Origin: Bacillota bacterium
GTDB taxonomy: Bacteria > Bacillota > Sulfobacillia > RBS10-35 > JAJYVN01
NCBI GenBank assembly: GCA_021791995.1
Contig: JAJYVN010000023.1
Span: 1 to 12,386 of the forward strand
Length of the DNA: 12,386 nucleotides
Direction: 5' to 3'
The translations under genes and the position numbers were made by a program. Of this stretch, positions 6,046 to 12,386 are shown piece by piece; the first letter of the stretch is position 1; every line of letters begins with the position of its first letter. The notes under the pieces are model-generated. The model had not been told where the DNA came from. It made no database searches and saw only the letters and a program-made list of their open reading frames with translations.

Positions 6046-8460
6046 TCAGGGAGCCGACAAGGCTACCAAATCCCCTGATGCGTCCGCGACATAGACCAGG
6101 GCGGGTGTTCCGGGAGCTGTGGTCGTGTCGGGCCAGTAGGTGCCGGCGAGAAGCTCTGGACTGGCGGTTGGGCAGCCGACGCTTTGCCACGTGTTGCCAC
6201 CGTTCGTGGTCGCGAAGAGACCCTGGTCAGGGTCGGCGGCAAAGACTGCGTTGCCCGCTTGCGCTACGGCGACGGAGGACGGGGTCCCAGGAGGGTCTTC
6301 TATCGCCGTTTGGTTTGGCTGCCATCCTTCCACGGAGGACCAGGTGTAGACGGCGATTCCGCCCGTTTCCACGGCCCACGCGGTGTTATTGGGACCGAGC
6401 ACCACTTGTTGTATGGCATTCACCGTGACATTCCGCCAACTCTGCCCGCCGTTGGAACTTTGCCAGAGTCCATTGGGGCCACCGGCCAAAAGCGGTGGAG
6501 AGCCGGAGACTGCGGGCAGGGAGACCATGCTGGTAATGGTTCCGGGGAGTGATTGGCCCGCGCGCCAGACGGAGGAGTAGCCACCATGTGCGTTCAATTG
6601 CAGAACCTCTTGATGGAGCAGGCCGCCGCTGACCGCCCACCCAGGATTCCCGGAGGGAAAGAGCGGCAGGTACATGGCGGTGGCTGCACCCGGGAGGGAA
6701 GCGAGGGGAGACCACGTGGCACCGCTGGTATTGCTGACCATGACGCCTTGGGCGGTCAGTGCATACCAAGCTCCGTAGCGACCGATTGCCAGGGCCGATA
6801 TGGTTCCCGCCGGGCGGGTCGGGACCGGTGTCCAATTCAATCCGCTGTTTCGTGTGCGATAGATATCAGTGGCGGTGGCGGCCAGGGCTTCAGTAGGGTC
6901 GTTGGGTGTCACGGCCAGGGCGGTCACCGGAGAGCCCAGGTGCGCAACGGCGGCGGTGAATCCTACGAACCCCGAGACGCATGCCTTGCCGGACGGGGCC
7001 GTAAGGGTGACGGCAAACGAGGGCCCGCTGGGGACCTGGACGGTCCAGTTACCGACCAGGCTCAGCGCATCGGTGACGACGATGAATGTTCCGGGTGCGG
7101 TGCGATGCACTGAAATCCTTTCCTGAAGGTCCGCCGCATCGCGGTCGGAGAGTACGAGGGAGACCTCGGAGGCGTTGCTTCCAGGGATGCGCAGGCGCAG
7201 GGTGTTGGGGCCTGGGTTGGCCGTTTGTAGGGAAAGGGTGGCCCCGTGCGCGCTTTGCGTCCAGGCCCACGAGGAGATGGGGGCTAGCACACGTTCGGCC
7301 ATTGGCGCGGTCACGGCGGTTCTCCCGATGGCCAACAGGGAGACCAGGAGGGCGAACTCTGCGCTGACAACCCACATCCAGCGTACCGCAGGAAGGGGTC
7401 TTCTGCGGAGGACGGTCGCTAATACCAGTAGCGGACCCATACCGAACGCGAACGCAATCCATGAAGCTAGGTTGTGTCGGAGGGCTAACCCGAGGAGCCC
7501 ACCGGTGGCGCAGAGCCCGAGGATGCCGAAGGCATAGACAGATATGTTCGCGGGTCGTGATTGGCGCAGTGTGAACGGTAGCCGCCCGAAGACGATGGCC
7601 AGCGAGATCCCGGCCACGGCGGCGAGGATGGTAGCCCATGCGCCGCTGCTGTGGAGTACGGGTACGGCCCAGATGCAGCCCGCGAGGGCAGTGAGCGATG
7701 CCAGGGCGCCAAGCGGTGCCGCTCTGGTACCACCGGCCCAAGCGACCGCCGCCACGAGTCCTGCGGCCGCAATCCAAAGCCAGGCGACGCTCAGTCCGGT
7801 GTGCAGGAGCGGACCGAAGAATGGGGTGGTCCAGGCGTCGAACCACGGAACCTGCAGAATGCCCGCGACGTGGGCGACATCGCCCACGAGGGCGGCCGCT
7901 GCCAACATGAGGCCGGCGCGGACACCAACCGGTCGCAGGCTGCGTAAGACACGCCCATCGCCAGCGCCAAAGGCGATGGGGATGCCACCCATCAGGATCA
8001 GGCTTTCCAAGGCGCATAAGGCCCAACTCCACTGCACGAGGGGACGAATGGGGGAGGTGCTTGGGCCTCCTGCTGCGGCTTCCAGTAATGAGGGGGGAAG
8101 AGCGCCCCCGTGCCAATACGTGAAGGTATAGGAGGACGGGCCCGCAAGCACCGTGTAGACCCCCGGCGCGGCAAGGTGCAGTGGAATGGTGGCCATCGTT
8201 CCCCGGATGGACGCGGGCGCGGTGGCCACGCTCTGTCCCTGACTGTTTAAGACGCCGACTTGTAGGGTATCGGGCGGCGCTTGGGAGAAGTCGAGTCGGA
8301 TGGTGTTCGGCGCAATGATGACCACAGCCCCAGGCGCAGGGCTCGCTGCACGCAAGCCGAGAGAGGATCCGGCATGTGCCGGACGGGGATAAACCCCCAC
8401 GAGTAGGGCGAGGATGCCGAACAGCCAGAACCAGTGTCGGCGGTGTGTACGTGTTTTCAT
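6046..8460 (-). CDS. CopC–CopD-type copper membrane protein fused to an Asp-box beta-propeller
   Basis: 804 residues. Order: signal segment (about 8–28); CopC-like domain (about 29–115, SPAPGAVVIIAP then TIRLDFSQ) in which cleavage after RPA would leave His29 as the first residue, as in CopC copper sites; CopD-like part with about eight membrane helices (roughly 143–380); a YtkA/FixH-like beta domain (about 400–490); and a C-terminal propeller (about 505–804). The propeller has four Asp-box (BNR) motifs: TRNSGLNW 536–543, SNTSGATW 576–583, SSNGGQSW 668–675 and TTNGGNTW 751–758. CopC–CopD fusions (YcnJ type) take part in copper uptake or resistance; the propeller is not a usual part. ATG 8460 overlaps the preceding stop as ATGA, so translation is probably coupled. 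The BNR part resembles Ycf48/sialidase propellers but shows no catalytic sialidase set that I can identify. Confidence 0.85.
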   Translation of the reverse strand: MKTRTHRRHWFWLFGILALLVGVYPRPAHAGSSLGLRAASPAPGAVVIIAPNTIRLDFSQAPPDTLQVGVLNSQGQSVATAPASIRGTMATIPLHLAAPGVYTVLAGPSSYTFTYWHGGALPPSLLEAAAGGPSTSPIRPLVQWSWALCALESLILMGGIPIAFGAGDGRVLRSLRPVGVRAGLMLAAAALVGDVAHVAGILQVPWFDAWTTPFFGPLLHTGLSVAWLWIAAAGLVAAVAWAGGTRAAPLGALASLTALAGCIWAVPVLHSSGAWATILAAVAGISLAIVFGRLPFTLRQSRPANISVYAFGILGLCATGGLLGLALRHNLASWIAFAFGMGPLLVLATVLRRRPLPAVRWMWVVSAEFALLVSLLAIGRTAVTAPMAERVLAPISSWAWTQSAHGATLSLQTANPGPNTLRLRIPGSNASEVSLVLSDRDAADLQERISVHRTAPGTFIVVTDALSLVGNWTVQVPSGPSFAVTLTAPSGKACVSGFVGFTAAVAHLGSPVTALAVTPNDPTEALAATATDIYRTRNSGLNWTPVPTRPAGTISALAIGRYGAWYALTAQGVMVSNTSGATWSPLASLPGAATAMYLPLFPSGNPGWAVSGGLLHQEVLQLNAHGGYSSVWRAGQSLPGTITSMVSLPAVSGSPPLLAGGPNGLWQSSNGGQSWRNVTVNAIQQVVLGPNNTAWAVETGGIAVYTWSSVEGWQPNQTAIEDPPGTPSSVAVAQAGNAVFAADPDQGLFATTNGGNTWQSVGCPTASPELLAGTYWPDTTTAPGTPALVYVADASGDLVALSAP

Positions 8461-9065
8461 GCGACGTGGTCAGACGAGGGTGTGAGCGCGTCGCGAATCG
8501 TTTTGACGCGTTCCCGATTCACCGCGTCGGCTGTGTCTGCCAGCACTTGGAGGCGCTGCTGCATTCCATCGGTGCTCCACCAGGATCGATGCGCCTGGAC
8601 GCTCGCCGGTCCCTCCTGAACAAAAGAAGTCAGGAGGCGCTCGAAGAGCCAATCGGGATGGGCCTCAAGGAATGCGCTGATTCTGCGGGAGCGGACGCTG
8701 TCCCCCTGCCGTGCCTCCCACGCCGCGCGAAGCCCAGGGGAACCAAGGTCGTTGAGCGCGGCGACGGCGACCTGCGCTACGGCTTCGGAGGGATGCCCGA
8801 GCAACCCAATCAGAACGGGGGCAACATGGCGTGAGAATACCGATCGGCTGGCCTGGATGGTGGCCATTGCCTGCCGAGGGTTGGCCTGGCAAAGGCGAGT
8901 GCCCAGGTCCGCCATTCTGCGGTGAACCTCTGCAGGGTTTCCGGCGAGAGCCGCCCGAATTTCAGTGTTCGCCTGCTTCAGGCTTGTGCGTTCCAACATG
9001 CGCCTTGTGCCCGCGACCATCAGGCTCACGATCACTACCGCCACAAGACCAAAGAGAATATACAC
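8457..9065 (-). CDS. Small membrane-anchored protein with HEAT-like helical repeats, function unknown
   Basis: 202 residues from GTG 9065. One hydrophobic helix at the very N-terminus (about 3–18) is followed by Arg-Arg, so the bulk is probably cytoplasmic under the positive-inside rule. The rest is helical and alanine-rich; residues about 80–120 (HVAPVLIGLLGHP, then VAQVAVAALNDLG) read like a HEAT repeat. No enzyme motif is visible. The ribosome-binding site is weak (a run of G about 11 bases upstream). The stop overlaps the start of the CopC/CopD fusion by 4 bases, so the two are likely made together and may interact at the membrane. First gene of the minus-strand unit. Confidence 0.75.
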   Translation of the reverse strand: MYILFGLVAVVIVSLMVAGTRRMLERTSLKQANTEIRAALAGNPAEVHRRMADLGTRLCQANPRQAMATIQASRSVFSRHVAPVLIGLLGHPSEAVAQVAVAALNDLGSPGLRAAWEARQGDSVRSRRISAFLEAHPDWLFERLLTSFVQEGPASVQAHRSWWSTDGMQQRLQVLADTADAVNRERVKTIRDALTPSSDHVA

Positions 9066-9114
9066 GGGTCCATCGTCCCCCCAGAGCAGCTACTTCACCA
9101 TGACGCCATTCTTC

Positions 9115-9130
9115 ATGGGGGCGCCCCCAT
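9115..9130. promoter_or_regulatory. Perfect 16-bp palindrome between divergent units (putative operator)
   Basis: ATGGGGGCGCCCCCAT reads the same on both strands. It lies 50 bases upstream of GTG 9065 on one side and 75 bases upstream of the menG start on the other, where a repressor or activator could affect both directions. No regulator gene is in the window to pair it with. Confidence 0.4.
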
Positions 9131-9159
9131 CCTGCATCGCGCTGTCGCTTGGCGTGCGC

Positions 9160-9165
9160 TATGAT
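9160..9165 (+). promoter_or_regulatory. Possible -10 element for the menG–hem operon
   Basis: TATGAT, about 40 bases before the menG start, matches five of six bases of the sigma-A -10 consensus. I find no good -35 box at 16–18 bases, so an activator or different sigma factor may be needed, or the call is wrong. Confidence 0.3.
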
Positions 9166-9191
9166 ATACCACGATTTGCGTGAGACAGGCA

Positions 9192-9198
9192 GGAGGAG
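9192..9198 (+). promoter_or_regulatory. Ribosome-binding site that sets the menG start
   Basis: GGAGGAG, seven bases before ATG 9206. The same frame is open back to an ATG at 9149, but that codon has no ribosome-binding site and would add 19 residues not expected in the family. Confidence 0.8.
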
Positions 9199-9205
9199 CG
9201 ATCGA

Positions 9206-9964
9206 ATGCAGCGTGATGAGCCCGCCGACAAAGTGCTTGAGCCGGCAGCGGCCAAGGAGAAGTTCGTTCCTTCTCTGTTCGACCGCATCGCGGTGCACTA
9301 TGACACGATGAATTTGGTCATGACTGCGGGTGTCTGGCGATACTGGCAGCGGGTCTTTCGTCGGTCATGCGGCGTGGAGGCGGGCGCGCAGGTCTTGGAT
9401 GTCGGTTGTGGCACGGCCGAGTTGAGCCTCCTCACCTCCGAACTCGTGGGCCCGCGTGGCCACGTGACCGGGATCGATGTCTCGTCACGGATGTTAGAAA
9501 TCGCCGAACGCAAGGTGGGGGCTTCTCCTTTGCGGGACCGCATTACCCTCCAATGGGGCGATGCCCTGCAGATCCAGTTTCCCCCAGAACGCTTCGATGC
9601 GGCTGTATCGGCCTTTGTGATGCGCAACGTGGCGGACCTTGACCGCGCGCTGGCGGAAATCGCGCGGGTTGTGCGCCCGGGGGGGCGCGTAGCCATCATG
9701 GAGTTGAGCCAGCCCCCGGCGTCGATCATTCGCGCTCCCTTCATGTTCTATTTTCGCCGTATTCTACCGCTTCTGGGTCTTTGGGCGGACCGTGCCGGGC
9801 TTCCCGTTGCCCCCTATGCGTGGTTGCCTAAATCGCTTGAGACCTTTCCGGGGGCCGAGGAGCTCGCCGAACGCATGCGGCGCGCGGGGATGGTCGATGT
9901 TCGCTTTCTGCGGTTGACGGCGGGGATTGTTTGCTTGCATCTGGCCCGGGTGGCTCCTGTCTGA
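9206..9964 (+). CDS. menG: Demethylmenaquinone methyltransferase (MenG/UbiE family)
   Basis: 252 residues, about the usual family length. It transfers a methyl group from S-adenosylmethionine to demethylmenaquinone, the last step of menaquinone synthesis, at the inner face of the membrane. Family motifs are all visible: FDRIAVHYDTMN (25–36), the SAM-binding VLDVGCGTAEL (63–73), acidic GIDVS (89–93), GDALQ (118–122), FVMRNVADL (137–145), VVRPGGRVAIMELSQP (155–170) and a C-terminal Y-x-x-LP-x-S-x-x-x-FP (204–215). A ubiquinone substrate cannot be excluded by sequence, but a Gram-positive-like setting favours menaquinone. It is the first gene of the plus-strand operon; hemA starts 42 bases after its stop, linking respiratory quinone and heme supply. 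Confidence 0.9.
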   Translation: MQRDEPADKVLEPAAAKEKFVPSLFDRIAVHYDTMNLVMTAGVWRYWQRVFRRSCGVEAGAQVLDVGCGTAELSLLTSELVGPRGHVTGIDVSSRMLEIAERKVGASPLRDRITLQWGDALQIQFPPERFDAAVSAFVMRNVADLDRALAEIARVVRPGGRVAIMELSQPPASIIRAPFMFYFRRILPLLGLWADRAGLPVAPYAWLPKSLETFPGAEELAERMRRAGMVDVRFLRLTAGIVCLHLARVAPV

Positions 9965-10006
9965 TGCGGCGCGAATATCCAGGTTCACGCTGAAGGAGTT
10001 GTTTGC

Positions 10007-11302
10007 GTGCACCTGTTGGCGGTTTCCTGTGATCAACGTTCGGCGTCTGTGGCGGTGCGTGAACGTCTCCACTGGTCGGCCGGTGAGATTCCCGCCGCAC
10101 TCGGAGCGCTTTGTCGGGACTCCATCCAAGAGGTCGCGATGCTGTGCACCTGTAACCGCACGGATGTGTATCTGTCAGCCGCCGACCCCGCGGTTGCAGT
10201 CAATCGCGTCCTGCAGCAGTTTTCTGAGTACTCGGGCCTTGCATACGACGAGCTGGAGGGCCTGGTCCGCGTCACCATTGGCGCGGAGGAGTCCTGTCGC
10301 CATCTCTGCCGTGTGGCGGCCGGAATGGAGTCGGAGGTCCTGGGTGAGACCCAAGTGCTGAATCAGGTGAAGGAGGCCTACCTTCTCGCGACGCGTGTCG
10401 GTACCGTGGGGAAGCTCCTGCATGGGCTCTTCCACCAGACGCTGCGTTGCGCGCGCCGTGTTCATGCCGAAACCGGCTTGGCGGCTGCGCCCGTCAGTGT
10501 TGGGTCGGCCGCTGTGGACACGGCCAAGGCCGTGCTCGGCCCCCTCGACGGTGTAACGGTGGCGGTCTTGGGTGCTGGCGAGATGGCGGAGACGGTGGTG
10601 CGACGCCTTCACGAATCAGGTTGTGCGCGTCTCTTTGTGATCAATCGCTCTCCGGAACGGGCGGCCGAGTTGGCGGCACGGCATGGTGGCGAAACAAGAC
10701 CCCCTCAGGAACTCGGAACGGTGCTTGGTCAGGTGGATGTGGTCATCACTTCCACGGCAGCGCGTCAGCCCGTGCTCCGGCCGTCGGACATCCCGGTCGG
10801 TCGGCGGCTTCTGGTGATGGACATTGCGGTGCCGCGCAACGTCGACCCGGCGGTGGGAGACCTTCCCGGTGTTTCGCTGCGGAACATCGACGACCTCGAG
10901 GAGGTCGCCCTGCACGGTCGATCCCAGCGCCTGGAAGCACTGCGGGCGGCCGAGGTGATTGTCGCGGAAGCGGTGGCCGATTTTCATGCCTGGTGGATTG
11001 CGTTGGGGGTTACACCCGCGATCCGCACTTTGCGGGAGCACTTCAATGCTGTGGCCGAAGCCGAGTTGGAGCGAAGTCTCCAGTCGATGGGCGATGCGGA
11101 TCCGCGGCAGCGTCGGGCCATGCGACGGCTCGCGCATGCCATGGTCCACCAACTGCTGAATGAACCGCTGGCGCGCCTGCGGGAGCTGGCAGAGACACCG
11201 CATGGACATGATGCGGTGCGCGCCCTGGTGGAGGTCTTCGGTCTCCACTGGGAGGGCGCGACCGAGTCGTCCGAAGCTCGGGAAGGGACGGCGCACTCGT
11301 GA
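10007..11302 (+). CDS. hemA: Glutamyl-tRNA reductase
   Basis: 431 residues, normal for the family. It reduces glutamyl-tRNA to glutamate-1-semialdehyde with NADPH, the first committed step of the C5 route to tetrapyrroles. The N-terminal catalytic domain has LCTCNRTDVY with the catalytic Cys49, and HLCRVAAGMESEVLGETQ (His99 being the conserved histidine). The NADPH domain starts VAVLGAGEMAE (185–195) and has VINRSPERA (211–219), MDIAVPRNVDP (271–281) and RNIDDLE (292–298). The helical dimerisation domain is about 320–415. GTG 10007 is chosen because AAGGAG (9993–9998) lies eight bases upstream. The stop overlaps the sirC start by 4 bases (GTGA), indicating coupled translation. Confidence 0.97.
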   Translation: MHLLAVSCDQRSASVAVRERLHWSAGEIPAALGALCRDSIQEVAMLCTCNRTDVYLSAADPAVAVNRVLQQFSEYSGLAYDELEGLVRVTIGAEESCRHLCRVAAGMESEVLGETQVLNQVKEAYLLATRVGTVGKLLHGLFHQTLRCARRVHAETGLAAAPVSVGSAAVDTAKAVLGPLDGVTVAVLGAGEMAETVVRRLHESGCARLFVINRSPERAAELAARHGGETRPPQELGTVLGQVDVVITSTAARQPVLRPSDIPVGRRLLVMDIAVPRNVDPAVGDLPGVSLRNIDDLEEVALHGRSQRLEALRAAEVIVAEAVADFHAWWIALGVTPAIRTLREHFNAVAEAELERSLQSMGDADPRQRRAMRRLAHAMVHQLLNEPLARLRELAETPHGHDAVRALVEVFGLHWEGATESSEAREGTAHS

Positions 11303-11976
11303 AAGAGTTCTACTACCCGGTGTATCTGGATTTGCGCGGTCGGGACTGCTTGGTCGTCGGTGGAGGAGAGGTGGCGCGCGGGAAGGTCATGGGGCTTCTG
11401 CCCTGTGGGGCCCGGGTGCGCGTCATCAGTCCAGACGCGGACCCCGTGATCCAGTCCCTAGCCCGAAATGGAAAGGTCCGCTGGGAGCAAAGGACGTATG
11501 GGGAGGGGGACGCTACAGGTGCCTTCTTGGTGATCGCGGCGACGGATGACACGCAGATGAACGAGGCGGTGTATCAGGAGGCGGTGCGGGAGCGAGCCCT
11601 CTGCAACGTGGTGGATGTGCCGGAACGCTGCCAATTTGTCGCAGCCTCCATCTTCCGGCGTGGACCGCTCGTCGCTGCCATCTCAACCGGTGGGGCCAGT
11701 CCCGCCCTGGCTTCTCGACTGCGCCGTGACCTGATGCGTCATTGGGGTCCCGAATACGGCCAAGTGACGCTTGCCTTCGGTCGCCTGCGTCCGTATGTGC
11801 GGGCCCACATCCGAGACATTGAGGATCGGAAACAATTTTGGAAAGATATCGTGCAGCGGTCCGAGCCATTCGAGATGGCGCGGTCGGGAGCCAGTCGGCA
11901 GGCGCTTGACACCTTCCTGCAGGGTGAGGTCGCGCGATGGGTCGCTGCCCAGGACACGCAGCGGGTGTCGGGATGA
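11299..11976 (+). CDS. sirC: Precorrin-2 dehydrogenase / siroheme synthase N-terminal-type protein
   Basis: 225 residues. NAD-dependent oxidation of precorrin-2 to sirohydrochlorin, on the branch to siroheme, needed for sulfite and nitrite reductases. It has an N-terminal Rossmann fold with YPVYLDLRGR and VVGGGEVARGK (19–29). ATDD (81–84) follows, then NVVDVPERCQF, whose Asp106 corresponds to the conserved catalytic aspartate of the Met8/CysG family, and STGGASPALASRLR. The C-terminal third is helical and more diverged. There is no methyltransferase (CobA/CysG C-terminal) domain, so uroporphyrinogen III methylation must be done by a separate protein. It overlaps both neighbours by 4 bases, and its position between hemA and hemC is a common clostridial/bacillar arrangement. 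A ferrochelatase side activity is possible but not shown by sequence. Confidence 0.92.
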   Translation: MKEFYYPVYLDLRGRDCLVVGGGEVARGKVMGLLPCGARVRVISPDADPVIQSLARNGKVRWEQRTYGEGDATGAFLVIAATDDTQMNEAVYQEAVRERALCNVVDVPERCQFVAASIFRRGPLVAAISTGGASPALASRLRRDLMRHWGPEYGQVTLAFGRLRPYVRAHIRDIEDRKQFWKDIVQRSEPFEMARSGASRQALDTFLQGEVARWVAAQDTQRVSG

Positions 11977-12386
11977 GCGTCCGTCGTCCAATCCGCATTG
12001 GCACGCGGCGAAGTCCCCTGGCCCTGGCGCAGTCTGGAGCGGTGGCGTCGGCCATCGGCCACTCGGTGCTGGTGCCGTTTGTGACCGACGGTGATCGGCG
12101 CTCGGCATCCGGCGATGTGGCACCAGGGAGCCGAGAGGATTTCGTGCGCGGACTGGATCAGGCCCTTCTCGAAGGCGCGGTGGACCTGTGCGTGCACAGT
12201 GCCAAAGATCTACCGACTGAGATCCCTCGCGGACTCTGCTTGGCCGCATACCCGCAGCGCCAAGATCCGCGGGACGCCATGGCCGGAGGTTCGTTCCGGC
12301 GATTGGAGGATCTGCCACAGGGGGCGGTGCTCGGTAGCGGGAGTCCTCGACGGGTAGCGCAGCTTTTGGCCCTGCGCCCGGACGTG
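11973..12386 (+). CDS. hemC: Hydroxymethylbilane synthase (porphobilinogen deaminase), N-terminal part (cut by window edge)
   Basis: 138 codons from ATG 11973, open at the right edge; the family is normally a little over 300 residues, so under half is seen. It joins four porphobilinogen units into hydroxymethylbilane using a dipyrromethane cofactor. Motifs: RIGTRRSPLALAQ (8–20), VDLCVHSAKDLPTE (70–83) with the catalytic Asp79 preceded by Lys78, RQDPRDAM (96–103) and GSGSPRRVAQLLALRPD (121–137), equivalent to GTSSLRR in E. coli. The cofactor-binding cysteine is beyond the edge. The loop that reads GGKGLF in most members is GSREDF here (52–57), and the lysine-rich stretch before it is absent. 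The start overlaps the sirC stop as ATGA. Confidence 0.93.
   Translation, partial: MSVRRPIRIGTRRSPLALAQSGAVASAIGHSVLVPFVTDGDRRSASGDVAPGSREDFVRGLDQALLEGAVDLCVHSAKDLPTEIPRGLCLAAYPQRQDPRDAMAGGSFRRLEDLPQGAVLGSGSPRRVAQLLALRPDV

Noticed and set aside
7049..8116. 355-codon open frame on the minus strand
   Set aside because: It overlaps the CopC/CopD fusion in another frame. The translation is Arg/His/Pro-rich with no hydrophobic segments or motifs, while the main frame shows clear membrane helices.
9149..9205. Upstream ATG extending MenG by 19 residues
   Set aside because: There is no ribosome-binding site before 9149, whereas GGAGGAG precedes ATG 9206 at ideal spacing. The -10-like TATGAT would also fall inside the extension.
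10447..11163. 238-codon open frame on the plus strand inside hemA
   Set aside because: A frame shadow of hemA, rich in Gly, Arg and Cys, without a start signal.

Overview
The window looks like a GC-rich, free-living bacterium, most likely Bacillota (Firmicutes) of the Sulfobacillus/Alicyclobacillus type. The grounds are strong GGAGG ribosome-binding sites, frequent GTG starts, a menaquinone-type MenG/UbiE methyltransferase and a tightly packed hemA–sirC–hemC cluster. The phylum is an inference from gene order and style; no rRNA or marker search was possible.

Layout, left to right. (i) 1–1604, minus strand: an exported, membrane-anchored protein of unknown function (477–1604), followed 24 bases later by the 5' part of a glycoside hydrolase family 31-like gene that runs off the left edge. 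(ii) 1605–2925: a poor stretch holding a twice-frameshifted Uma2-family endonuclease pseudogene (about 1802–2353). After it come about 570 bases without a credible gene, packed with inverted repeats. The last 150 bases of this form four directly abutting stem-loops (2770–2918), the best candidate for something undescribed. (iii) 2926–9065, minus strand: a three-gene unit read right to left. It comprises a small membrane-anchored helical-repeat protein, an unusual CopC–CopD–Asp-box propeller fusion whose start overlaps the previous stop by 4 bases, and a large GH3 lipoprotein with extra C-terminal modules. (iv) 9066–9205: a divergent intergenic region with a perfect 16-bp palindrome. (v) 9206–12386, plus strand: menG, hemA, sirC and hemC (cut by the right edge), closely spaced or overlapping by 4 bases and evidently one operon for menaquinone and tetrapyrrole synthesis.

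The plus-strand genes are housekeeping: a quinone methyltransferase and the early steps from glutamyl-tRNA to hydroxymethylbilane, with a siroheme-branch dehydrogenase between them. The minus-strand genes are cell-surface functions: two glycoside hydrolases from different families, a membrane copper-type module joined to a predicted extracytoplasmic beta-propeller, and an exported unknown. The two groups meet at the divergent region near 9.1 kb.
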